DNA of 64,000 nucleotides from Deltaproteobacteria bacterium (lineage in GTDB: Bacteria > Desulfobacterota > Desulfomonilia > UBA1062), in contig JAHDRW010000008.1 in NCBI GenBank assembly GCA_018433085.1, forward strand, positions 266,453-330,452, given 5' to 3'. The notes beneath the pieces were generated by a model. That model was not told the origin of the DNA. It saw only the letters and a list, made by a program, of their open reading frames with translations, and ran no database searches. Made by a program: the position numbers and the translations under genes. Of this stretch, positions 16,970 through 24,974 are shown piece after piece. How positions within the stretch are numbered: the stretch's first letter is position 1; each line of letters opens with the position of its first letter.

Positions 16970-16986
16970 TTATGATAACATCATAA
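16970..16986. promoter_or_regulatory. Inverted repeat upstream of acyl-CoA synthetase gene
   Basis: TTATGAT-AAC-ATCATAA, 7-bp arms around 3 nt, 32 nt before the start at 17019, in an AT-rich promoter-like stretch. Candidate operator; the regulator is unknown. Confidence 0.4.
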
Positions 16987-17018
16987 CACACTCTGTGTAT
17001 TAACGACCGGGGGTTCGC

Positions 17019-18479
17019 ATGGATCTTACGAGGCTTTTTTTCCCGCGCACGATTGCGGTGATCGGGGCATCTCCCCATCTGGGGGGAGGGAAGCTCCCCT
17101 ATTATCAGGTTATCCAGCTCGCCGGATACACGGGCAGACTCTATCCGGTGAACCCGAAATATCAGGACATCGGCGGGGCAAAGGTATATGCCTCGCTCGA
17201 CGATATTCCCGAGCCCGTCGATCTGGCCATAGCATCCGTCCCTGCCAAGCTCGCGCTCGAAACCGTGGAGAGCGCAGCCCGGAACAAGGTAAAGTTCCTC
17301 CATTTCTTCACCTCCGGGTTCTCCGAGGTCGGCAACCGGAAGCTCGAAGAGGACATGCTCAAGGCAGCCCGCAAGGGCGGGACCAGGATCATCGGCCCCA
17401 ATTGCATCGGGATACACTGCACGCAGTCAGGGATAACCTGCGATCTGCCCAAAAGCCCCATGAAAGGGGTGGGAAACGTCGCATTCCTGGGACAGTCGGG
17501 GGGCATGACCCACAACTTCATGCGCATGGCCCACTCACGCTACCTGGAGCTGAACAAGGTGGTGTCCTACGGCAATCAGATAGACCTGAGGGTAGAGGAC
17601 TATCTCGACTACTTCGCGGATGACGATACCATCGGCGTGGTGTCCGCATATATCGAAGACATCAAGGACATGGGCCGCTTCCTGAAGGTTCTGCGGAAGA
17701 CGACCGCCCGCAAGCCCGTCATCGTCCTGAAGGGAGGGTCCACCGAACAGGGGGCACACGCAGCTGCGTCCCACACCGGGGCCATGGCCGCCCGACAGGA
17801 CCTGTGGTCTTCGGTCATGCGACAGCACGGCTGCATCGAAGCGGATAATTTCGAGCACATGGTTGATCTTACCATGATGGCCGTCGCCTTCCGGGTGCCC
17901 GGCGGAAACCGTCTCGGGTTCCTGGGCGCAGGAGGGGGAACCTCGGTGCTCTTTACGGATCTCGCAGCCCGGCATGGGCTCGCTCTCCCGGAGCTCGACA
18001 GCCGGGTTCAGGAGAAAATCGGGCTGAAGATCAGCAACGTGAACACGAGCACCGCCAACCCCGTCGATCTGGGCTTCTACGGCTTCGATTTCACCATCAT
18101 GGGATACACCGTCGAGGCCATGGCTCAGGACGACGCTATTGACGTCATCATCCCCTACTTCTCCCTCGATTTCATCACCTCGTTCCAGAGCGACCAGGTG
18201 GAAAGCGGCCCCCATGCCATCGTGGAGGCGTTTCGGAAGACGGACAAGCCCGTGGTGCCCATCCTTTCCCGATTTACGGAGAACATGATCGACATCGAAA
18301 AGGTCCGCATCCGGATCACCGAACTGTTCCGCAAGGCAGGGCTCGCGGTATACAACACCCCGCAGGACGCCATTGCATCCATAAGCGGCGTTCTCGAATG
18401 GAAAAGGTACGCCCGGCGGCTCGCCGCCGGGGAAACGCCTTCGTCCAAGCCGCAGCTTGTGGAGGGAGGCAAGGGATGA
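17019..18479 (+). CDS. NDP-forming acyl-CoA synthetase, alpha-type (CoA-binding and ligase domains)
   Basis: 486 residues. A CoA-binding Rossmann domain starts at residue 10 (TIAVIGASPH); two succinyl-CoA-ligase-like flavodoxin domains follow, with GQSGGM and the phosphohistidine region AAASHTGAMA. It resembles the alpha half of ADP-forming acetyl/acyl-CoA synthetases. The ATP-grasp beta half is not encoded next to it, so it either works with a distant subunit or in another direction. These enzymes interconvert acyl-CoA plus NDP and acid plus NTP. Co-transcribed with the next gene through a 4-nt overlap. Confidence 0.85.
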   Translation: MDLTRLFFPRTIAVIGASPHLGGGKLPYYQVIQLAGYTGRLYPVNPKYQDIGGAKVYASLDDIPEPVDLAIASVPAKLALETVESAARNKVKFLHFFTSGFSEVGNRKLEEDMLKAARKGGTRIIGPNCIGIHCTQSGITCDLPKSPMKGVGNVAFLGQSGGMTHNFMRMAHSRYLELNKVVSYGNQIDLRVEDYLDYFADDDTIGVVSAYIEDIKDMGRFLKVLRKTTARKPVIVLKGGSTEQGAHAAASHTGAMAARQDLWSSVMRQHGCIEADNFEHMVDLTMMAVAFRVPGGNRLGFLGAGGGTSVLFTDLAARHGLALPELDSRVQEKIGLKISNVNTSTANPVDLGFYGFDFTIMGYTVEAMAQDDAIDVIIPYFSLDFITSFQSDQVESGPHAIVEAFRKTDKPVVPILSRFTENMIDIEKVRIRITELFRKAGLAVYNTPQDAIASISGVLEWKRYARRLAAGETPSSKPQLVEGGKG

Positions 18480-19420
18480 ACTACCTCGTCATGGGTGCAG
18501 GCGCCCTTGGGAGTGTCTTCGGGGGCCTGTTGGCCGAGAAGGGGCACGACGTCGCCTTCGTGGGCATCGACGATCATCTGAAGGCCATGCAGGACAGGGG
18601 ACTCACCGTCCGGGGCATCTGGGGGGATCACGTGGTCCCCGAGGTCAGGGCCTTCTGCGGCGTGCAGGGGCTTGAGGGGGTCTTCGATATCGTGCTCCTG
18701 AGCGTAAAGTCCTATCACACCTCCCGGGTGATTCAGCAGGCCCTGCCCTTCATGCATGACGACACCCTGGTATTTTCGATCCAGAACGGCCTGGGGAACT
18801 GGGAATCGATCGCGCGGGTCGTGGGATGGAACCGGACCGTGGGGGCGCGGGTGATCTTCGGGGCGGAGATCGAGGAGCCGGGCGTTGCGCGCGTCACGGT
18901 CTACGCGGACAAGGTGTTGCTGGGAAGTCCCTCGGGCGACGTGCCCGAAGAGAAAATCCAGGAGGTCTCGGACGATCTCAACAAGGCCGGCATCCCTACT
19001 GCATTGAGCAAACACATCGAGTCGTCCCTGTGGGGCAAGGTCCTCTACAACTGCTCGCTGAACGCCCTGGGCGCGATCCTGAACGTGCCGTACGGGCATC
19101 TGGAAACCGTGCCCGAGCTGCGTGGAACCCTGCGTCGGATCATCTCCGAGATCTTTGCCGTGGCCAAGGCCAAGGGGGTGGCGCTTCCCTATGCGGGACC
19201 GGAGGAGTACTACCGGTTTCTCATGGAAGAGCAGCTTCCGCCCACCGCGGCCCACCGGTCGTCCATGCTCCAGGACCTGGACCGGGGGAACCTGACGGAG
19301 ATCGATGCCCTAAACGGCGCCATCGTGCGCTATGGCAAGGATCTCTCGGTACCCACGCCCGCAAACGAGGTCATCACGGCCATCATCAAGGGCGTGGAGG
19401 TGAGGAGCGCGGGGGCCTGA
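18476..19420 (+). CDS. 2-dehydropantoate 2-reductase-family protein
   Basis: 314 residues. NADPH-binding MGAGALGSVFGG at the N-terminus, the ketopantoate reductase Lys/Asn segment (VKSYHTS, later ESSLWGKVLYNCSLNAL), and an SSMLQDLDRG motif that in PanE binds substrate. ATG 18476 overlaps the previous stop (ATGA) and has GGAGGGAGGCAAGGG upstream. It may be PanE of CoA biosynthesis; however, co-transcription with an acyl-CoA synthetase leaves room for another 2-keto acid substrate. Confidence 0.85.
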   Translation: MNYLVMGAGALGSVFGGLLAEKGHDVAFVGIDDHLKAMQDRGLTVRGIWGDHVVPEVRAFCGVQGLEGVFDIVLLSVKSYHTSRVIQQALPFMHDDTLVFSIQNGLGNWESIARVVGWNRTVGARVIFGAEIEEPGVARVTVYADKVLLGSPSGDVPEEKIQEVSDDLNKAGIPTALSKHIESSLWGKVLYNCSLNALGAILNVPYGHLETVPELRGTLRRIISEIFAVAKAKGVALPYAGPEEYYRFLMEEQLPPTAAHRSSMLQDLDRGNLTEIDALNGAIVRYGKDLSVPTPANEVITAIIKGVEVRSAGA

Positions 19421-19583
19421 TCCCTTCAGGAACGTCCCGGAAGCCCGCCATCCAGGCAGTCATGCAATAACCGTCGCCTCCTGACCCTTGTGCCTGTCCG
19501 TTTGCTTACCACCGCGGGCAGATTAAAAATTCCCTGAACGCGGAAGGGCCAGGAATCAGAAAAAGACCCGTCTGTTCGCCTGA

Positions 19584-20966
19584 TTATTCCCGGCCGGTTC
19601 CTGTCCCTGACTCCTGTGCAGGGGGTGTACCGTGCCCGGTTGCGCGCCTGATCTCCCGGTACATGGTCAGATCGAGCCCATCCCAGGCACAGGGAAGGAG
19701 GGTATTGTTGTGGAACAGGGGGTCCCCGGCCAGGGGATACCTGCTGACCCGGCAGGCCGCGTCCCACATACCGGTCCCGGGAAGGGGCGAATATTCGGTG
19801 ATGACCGGTCTGGCGCCCGATCTCCTGACGAACTCTACGGCATCGAGGACCTCCCGCGCATGCTGGCCCGGCAGGCCGCAGAGGATATACACACCGATGT
19901 CCGCGGGGTCGAATCCCGCGCGGGAAAGGTTCTCCAGTGCCCGCATGAACTCGTCGTTGGAGACCTTTCCACCGGTCTTTTCCTGCTGAGCAGGATCCGA
20001 TGTCTCCAGGCCGAGCCGTATGGTGGCGAACCCGCTTTCTTTCATGGCTGCAGCCACCTCCGGGCTCAGGTACCGGACGTGCAGGGCATTGGGACAGTGA
20101 AATCGGACGTTCAGCCGCCTCCGGACGATCTCCCGCATGAGCGGCAGGGCAAGCCTCCCGCTCCGGAAGAGAAAGGCGTCGTCATACAGGGCGAAATCGT
20201 CCACCCGGTGGCGGCGGTGCCAGTGCTCGACCTCGTCGGCCACCTTATGCGGATCTCTCATGCGCATACCGGGCGTAAGCAGGTGTGAGGCGCAGTAGGT
20301 ACAGCGGTACGGGCACCCCCGGGAGGTCTGGATGCAGACATACCTCAAGGGCTCCACGAGATCGAACAGGGGATAGGGGAGGCTGTCGAGATCGCCCATG
20401 TCCGGGTAATACTCCGGGCTTGCCCCCCAGAGCCTGCCGAGCACCCGCAAAACCTCAAGCTCGCCTTCTCCGCACAGGACATGGTCCGCGCCCGCCTTTT
20501 CCCTGGCGTGGCCGCTGCACAGGGTCGCATAGATCCCCCCCAGCAGAACCGGTACCCCGGGGAAGGCCGCCCTCACGCACGTGATCGCCTCGTGCACCCC
20601 CGGATACCAGTAGGTCATACGGGAGGTGACCAGGATCGCATCCGGCCGTCCGACCAGCTCCAGATCATGACAAAACGCCTCCCTGCTGATGCCGTACCGG
20701 CCGTATCGACGGGGGAATCCGTTCAGGGGCGCGGGAGATTCCACGATCTGACGATAGAACTTTCCATGCCCGCCCGGATGCACCTTGGGGGTCTTCCCGC
20801 TCATCTGCTCGTGAGGCGCCTTCAGACAGTCCACCAAGAACACCTCACACCCGTTGGACCTCAGAAGCGCGCCCAGGGAGAGAAGACCCAGCGGTTTTGC
20901 CCACAGGTCGTACGCAGCAAAATCATAGATCCAGGGGTTGACCAAGAGTACCCGCTTTCCCTTCAT
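19584..20966 (-). CDS. B12-binding radical SAM protein of unknown function
   Basis: 460 residues. An N-terminal cobalamin-binding-like domain (about 1-175; LLVNPWIYDFAAYDLW and LLGGIYAT) is followed by a radical SAM domain with C218-x3-C222-x2-C225 and a helical C-terminus. No DxHxxG motif is seen, as in many class B radical SAM methylases and hopanoid/lipid enzymes. Start 20966 (MKGKRV) was preferred over a longer frame because the added 55 residues look like random sequence and GGAGG lies 12 nt ahead. It is monocistronic and faces the ketopantoate reductase gene. The substrate cannot be told. Confidence 0.8.
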   Translation of the reverse strand: MKGKRVLLVNPWIYDFAAYDLWAKPLGLLSLGALLRSNGCEVFLVDCLKAPHEQMSGKTPKVHPGGHGKFYRQIVESPAPLNGFPRRYGRYGISREAFCHDLELVGRPDAILVTSRMTYWYPGVHEAITCVRAAFPGVPVLLGGIYATLCSGHAREKAGADHVLCGEGELEVLRVLGRLWGASPEYYPDMGDLDSLPYPLFDLVEPLRYVCIQTSRGCPYRCTYCASHLLTPGMRMRDPHKVADEVEHWHRRHRVDDFALYDDAFLFRSGRLALPLMREIVRRRLNVRFHCPNALHVRYLSPEVAAAMKESGFATIRLGLETSDPAQQEKTGGKVSNDEFMRALENLSRAGFDPADIGVYILCGLPGQHAREVLDAVEFVRRSGARPVITEYSPLPGTGMWDAACRVSRYPLAGDPLFHNNTLLPCAWDGLDLTMYREIRRATGHGTPPAQESGTGTGRE

Positions 20967-21216
20967 AGATCTTGTCGTTCCTCCACCCTCTTTCCACCAT
21001 GGCCTTGGAATCGGCCAAGCCGGGATCTTACCTCCGCCTATCCATGGATGGCAAGCCGTGGAAGGGAATTCAGGGCAACGGTCATGAGAGAGACTGAGCG
21101 GGCAGAGGTTCCGGGTCGATTTCCGGATCAAGCTTCTGCCGCTCTGTCAGGGGAAACAGCCCCAGAAGAGATTCAAGGCTTGACATATACTGTGTTTTCA
21201 ATGTAATAGGAAAAAA

Positions 21217-21573
21217 ATGATCGTCAGGAAAGAAAAACGTGCATTCGAGAGAATCAACCTGGGAAGCCTGAGCGGGTCTGTCGAGCTCATGGAGATCGTG
21301 AAATCCGTTTCAGTCGTCAACGCCTCGGAAGAGGGTGTGTGCGTGGACGGCGCGGATTTTCCGGTGGGCTCAGTGGTGCGTCTTGCCATCGGCTCACAGG
21401 AAGAGGAGCCGGACATCTCTCTGTACTGCAAGGTTGTCTGGGCGTCACAGGGGGAGAACCCCGAGAAAAAGTCGGGGCTTCTTCTCCTGAATACGAACAA
21501 AATCCTCTTCCGGAAGGATCTGCTCTCGTTTGCGAGGCTGATCGACTCGGCCCGCAAACAGGCGGCCCCTTAG
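21217..21573 (+). CDS. PilZ-domain-like protein
   Basis: 118 residues. Resembles the c-di-GMP-binding PilZ domain: an N-terminal RKEKRAFERI with two Arg, then NASEEGVCVDGADF (the D/NxSxxG-type position), then a beta-rich VVWASQ segment. The second motif has Asn where the canonical is Asp, so c-di-GMP binding is plausible but not assured. The 3' end overlaps the convergent moaA stop by 4 nt. No signal or membrane segment. Confidence 0.7.
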   Translation: MIVRKEKRAFERINLGSLSGSVELMEIVKSVSVVNASEEGVCVDGADFPVGSVVRLAIGSQEEEPDISLYCKVVWASQGENPEKKSGLLLLNTNKILFRKDLLSFARLIDSARKQAAP

Positions 21574-22571
21574 CCCCCCAGGGAACTCATCAGCGTCCGG
21601 CATCCCTGTTCGGCTGCCGGGTGGCTTCCTGTGCAGAGGCGGTGGTTCAGGTTCTTCATCCTGACCCCTTCCTCGATGAGAAGTTCGAGTTCACCGTCTG
21701 AGATGCCCTGTCTCATGGGGATCCTCAGATCGAGTTCCTTTTCCGAAAAGAGGCACGGCCTCAGGCATCCGCTCGCCGTGATCCTGATGCGGTTGCATCT
21801 GCTGCAGAAGGAGTGTTCGCTCAATGCGCCGATGAGCCCGATAGTGCCCTGCGCCCCGCCGATCCGGTAAACCTGCGCCGGACCGTGTTTGTATTCGACC
21901 TTCTCAAGCGCGCCGAAGCGCTCCTCGATAATGTCCCGGATCTCGGGCGCCCCGATGAGCTCTCGTTCTCCATACTTGTTTGCACAACCCATGGGCATGA
22001 GCTCGATGAAACGCACCTCCACCGGAGAGTTCAAGGTCATCTCCGCGAACGCGGGGATCTCATCGTCGTTGAACCCCCTGATGGCCACTACATTGACCTT
22101 TACCGGGGACAACCCGACGTCGAACGAGCGCCGGATCCCGGCAGTGACCCGATCGAATGCGTCCACCCGTGTGATGTGCGAGAATTTTTCCCTGCTGAGG
22201 GTGTCCAGACTGATGTTCAACCGGTTCAATCCGGCCTTTTTCAGATCTTCCGCCAGGGACGACAACATCACCCCATTGGTGGTGAGCGAGAGATCCTTCA
22301 GTCCGTCGAGTTCCTTCAGTCTTCGGATGAACGGGATCAGACCCTTGCGCAGAAGCGGCTCGCCTCCGGTGATCCGGACCTTGTCCACTCCCCGGGAAAC
22401 GCCGATGCGAACAATGCGCAGAAATTCTTCATACCGCATGATGTGCTCGTGAGGGATCCACTCCACCCCGGTTGCAGGCATGCAGTACCTGCACCGCAGG
22501 TTGCACCGGTCCGTGATGGAGAGCCTAAAGTACCGGATCTGTCGCTGATGGTTGTCAATGAGGGGTTTCAT
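21570..22571 (-). CDS. moaA: GTP 3',8-cyclase MoaA
   Basis: 333 residues. Radical SAM cluster C23-x3-C27-x2-C30, GTP-side cluster CSRCNRIRITASGC, and the C-terminal Gly-Gly tail needed for catalysis. Catalyses the first step of molybdopterin synthesis, from GTP to 3',8-cyclo-GTP. The start at 22571 overlaps the DUF364 gene by 17 nt, so the two are translated together. moeA is elsewhere in the window (46729), so the Moco genes are dispersed. Confidence 0.95.
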   Translation of the reverse strand: MKPLIDNHQRQIRYFRLSITDRCNLRCRYCMPATGVEWIPHEHIMRYEEFLRIVRIGVSRGVDKVRITGGEPLLRKGLIPFIRRLKELDGLKDLSLTTNGVMLSSLAEDLKKAGLNRLNISLDTLSREKFSHITRVDAFDRVTAGIRRSFDVGLSPVKVNVVAIRGFNDDEIPAFAEMTLNSPVEVRFIELMPMGCANKYGERELIGAPEIRDIIEERFGALEKVEYKHGPAQVYRIGGAQGTIGLIGALSEHSFCSRCNRIRITASGCLRPCLFSEKELDLRIPMRQGISDGELELLIEEGVRMKNLNHRLCTGSHPAAEQGCRTLMSSLGG

Positions 22572-23319
22572 GTTTGATCTCCCTGATGATTTTTTTCATT
22601 GCTGCCTGTTTGTACAGAACCTGGGTCCCCCCTCCTTCCATAACAATATCCAGAGCCTTTCCGGCATCGATCACCCGGCATCCGGCGAGAAAGGTCACGG
22701 GTGTGGGCGAAAATGCACGGGGGAGCATGGGGGTCGAGGGGCCCATGAGAATCACGGCCCGTGCTTCGCTCCTGCAGGCGAGAATGTCCGGAAGGCTCCC
22801 GTTGATGATCGATGTCGCGGTGACGATAGCGACATCAGCCCGGGAGAGACAATCTTCCATGGCTTCCTGCGGTCGGATGCGCACATCCTCATGTCTGCGG
22901 TGCTCGAATATGTCGACCGTGCAGCCTTTTGCTTTGAGCATTGCAACCACCGGGGCGATGAACCCTACCATGACCACCCTGTCGCCTTCACGAACGGCAA
23001 CGGTTTCAAACACATCTTCCTCAACGCCGCTGTCTTCTTCCTGATTGCTCACGGCATTGACGGCAGCCAGGGCAATGGACCGGCCCAGGAGATCGCCTTT
23101 CAGCCCGAGATCGAGCAGATCGGACACCCGCGAGCCCTTGAGTGAACCGGCCTTGGAGAAAACCGTGCAACTCGCCTTTTCTTCCGGCAGGATATTGGCG
23201 CACAGCCCGACTCCCGAGCCCTCCACCTCGACCGCGATATACCCCAGGCCCAGCACCACCCTGCGGATTCTCTTCTGCTGTTTTCTCTCCGGTACTTCCC
23301 TGATGAGCTCGCTGAACAT
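22555..23319 (-). CDS. DUF364 (Rossmann-like) protein
   Basis: 254 residues. An N-terminal DUF4213-like segment is followed by a DUF364 domain containing VVMVGFIAPVVAMLKAKG and a late LMGPSTPMLPRAF loop. Structural relatives of the family suggest binding of metals or pterin-like ligands; no function is firmly assigned. It lies directly upstream of moaA with a 17-nt overlap in a different frame, so a link to molybdopterin or metal handling is worth testing. Cytoplasmic. Confidence 0.8.
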   Translation of the reverse strand: MFSELIREVPERKQQKRIRRVVLGLGYIAVEVEGSGVGLCANILPEEKASCTVFSKAGSLKGSRVSDLLDLGLKGDLLGRSIALAAVNAVSNQEEDSGVEEDVFETVAVREGDRVVMVGFIAPVVAMLKAKGCTVDIFEHRRHEDVRIRPQEAMEDCLSRADVAIVTATSIINGSLPDILACRSEARAVILMGPSTPMLPRAFSPTPVTFLAGCRVIDAGKALDIVMEGGGTQVLYKQAAMKKIIREIKHETPH

Positions 23320-23411
23320 AAATTTGTTTGTAAGCCTTTTCGATATGCTTTGTCAAATATATGATGATCCTTATACAACAAAGAACGGGCAAATGATGGG
23401 TTCTTCAGCCT

Positions 23412-23898
23412 TCAGCCCGGATACGGTACTCCTTCGATCGCGAGGAGGATCTCTTTTCTGATGAGCCCTGAGCTGAATCCGCCCAGGGCTCTCCGGCTTA
23501 CGATACGGTGACAGGGCACGATGACCGGTATAGGGCCGTCCCTGCACGCCTGAACTACGGCACTCGCCAGATCGGGGTTACCGAGGCCTAAAGCGATGTC
23601 GCCATAGTGTCCCACGCTGCTGAAGGGTATCTTTGAGACGGTCAGCAGAGCGCTGTCCGTTAAGCGGCGGGGTTCGGCTCGGCTGCCTTCCGGACCCATA
23701 CCGGCTGCTTCACGGTGAAACCGAGCGTGCCCGCGAACCGGGGTTTTTTCCCGGGAAAATAGTCGTCCAAGGCGGGGGGAATCCAGCCGAGCTCACCTTC
23801 TTGGGCAGGGCCGCGGATGATGCCCCCGGACCCCCAGATTCTCCTCGCCCCCGGATACAAGAAAGCCTGCCGCAGTGGGTGATGGTCCCGGCAATCAC
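23412..23898 (-). pseudogene. Frameshifted O6-alkylguanine-DNA alkyltransferase (ogt-like)
   Basis: The 3' half reads cleanly as an alkyltransferase: SKIPFSSVGHYGDIA, then PCHRIV with the acceptor Cys, then GGFSSGLIRKEILL. Upstream, the expected N-terminal part is found only in two other frames: MIAGTITHCGRL with AALPKK near 23790-23898, and DDYFPGKKPRF about 23740-23775. At least two frame changes are therefore needed, at about 23690-23740 and 23770-23800. The first frame opens with an ATGA overlap on the flhG-like stop, as an intact downstream gene would. Probably inactive in DNA repair unless the bases are wrong. Confidence 0.65.
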
Positions 23899-24875
23899 AC
23901 AAACGAACCCGGTTTGGGCCTGATGCTCATGTCGTGCTGTTCGATCTTTTCGACCAGCCGCTCCAGCAGTTCCCGTGTCCTGCGCTGTTCATCCAGCAGC
24001 TTGTGGAGCATGCCCCTCAATTCTCCGTTCTTCTGGGCGTCGGCGGCCTGGCCGGCCGGTACGACCTTGTGCTTCGGGGCCCTCACAAGCATGGTGATGA
24101 GCCGTGTCCAGAACTTTTCGTGGTCTGCCTCCACCGAGTCCTGCCCCAGAAGCGTGGATGCAATGATCCGGTAGCAACGTGCGATATCCGAGGTGGGGTA
24201 CCTGACCACGGCAGGAACCTGGTCGGTAACGGCCCGGGAGAGCTTGTCGTCGTAGTAGATGCCCCCCAGGTATTCCACGTGCGTGTCCAGGAAACGCTGG
24301 GAGGCCGACGAGATCTTTTTGTAGAGGTTATGCCCGGCGGAGCTGCTCTTCACCATGCTCGAGAACATGGATATCCTCCCCGGGTAATCGTTTTTCTTGA
24401 GCACCTTGATCATGGCATATGCGTCCGTGAGGCTGGTGGGTTCGGGCACGACGCCCACGATCACCTCCGGTGCGGCCATGAGAAAGGAAATGACGCCGGC
24501 GGAGATGCCCGAGGCCGTGTCGACGAGCAGGTAGTCGGTTGATGCGGACAGGGCGGAAATCTGCTTCACCAGCTCTTCCAGCTGCTCCCTGCCCAGATCG
24601 GCCATGTCCTGCGTTCCGGAGCTTCCCGGGATGAGCTCAACGTTGTAATCCGTCCTGAAGATGATCTCCCCGATGCCGAACCTGCCCAGGATGACGTCTT
24701 CGAGTGTTCTGTTGGGGCGGATTCCCAGGAGCACGTCCATATTGGCAAGCCCGAGATCGGCATCGAGAATGCGCACCCGGTGGTTCATCATGGCAAGGCA
24801 GATGCCGACATTGAGCGTGAAATTGCTCTTGCCCACGCCGCCCTTTCCTGATGTTACCGCCATGATCCTTGCCAT
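23895..24875 (-). CDS. FlhG/MinD-type P-loop ATPase
   Basis: 326 residues. Deviant Walker A GKGGVGKSN at residues 10-18, switch motif DADLGLANMD near 40 and a MinD/FlhG-like body; the C-terminus ends in a charged helix (RRTRELLERLVEKIEQ). ATG 24875 has AGGGAAG six bases upstream; a GTG two codons earlier is possible. FlhG counts or places flagella; MinD-like relatives place other structures. No flagellar gene is nearby, so the cargo is unknown. Confidence 0.82.
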   Translation of the reverse strand: MARIMAVTSGKGGVGKSNFTLNVGICLAMMNHRVRILDADLGLANMDVLLGIRPNRTLEDVILGRFGIGEIIFRTDYNVELIPGSSGTQDMADLGREQLEELVKQISALSASTDYLLVDTASGISAGVISFLMAAPEVIVGVVPEPTSLTDAYAMIKVLKKNDYPGRISMFSSMVKSSSAGHNLYKKISSASQRFLDTHVEYLGGIYYDDKLSRAVTDQVPAVVRYPTSDIARCYRIIASTLLGQDSVEADHEKFWTRLITMLVRAPKHKVVPAGQAADAQKNGELRGMLHKLLDEQRRTRELLERLVEKIEQHDMSIRPKPGSFV

Positions 24876-24974
24876 AATCACTTCCCTGTGTTTTCAGAAG
24901 CCTGCAATATGCGTGCAATAAATGCATATGAAAAATAAACGGGTTTTTCAAGAGCTTTGCTTGAAAAGAGAAAA

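Noticed and set aside
16821..17018. Possible riboswitch upstream of metH activator
   Set aside because: No B12-box or SAM-box conserved core was seen.
19421..19583. Terminator between ketopantoate reductase and radical SAM genes
   Set aside because: Only an imperfect short ATTCCCTG/CAGGAAT pairing; not strong enough to call.
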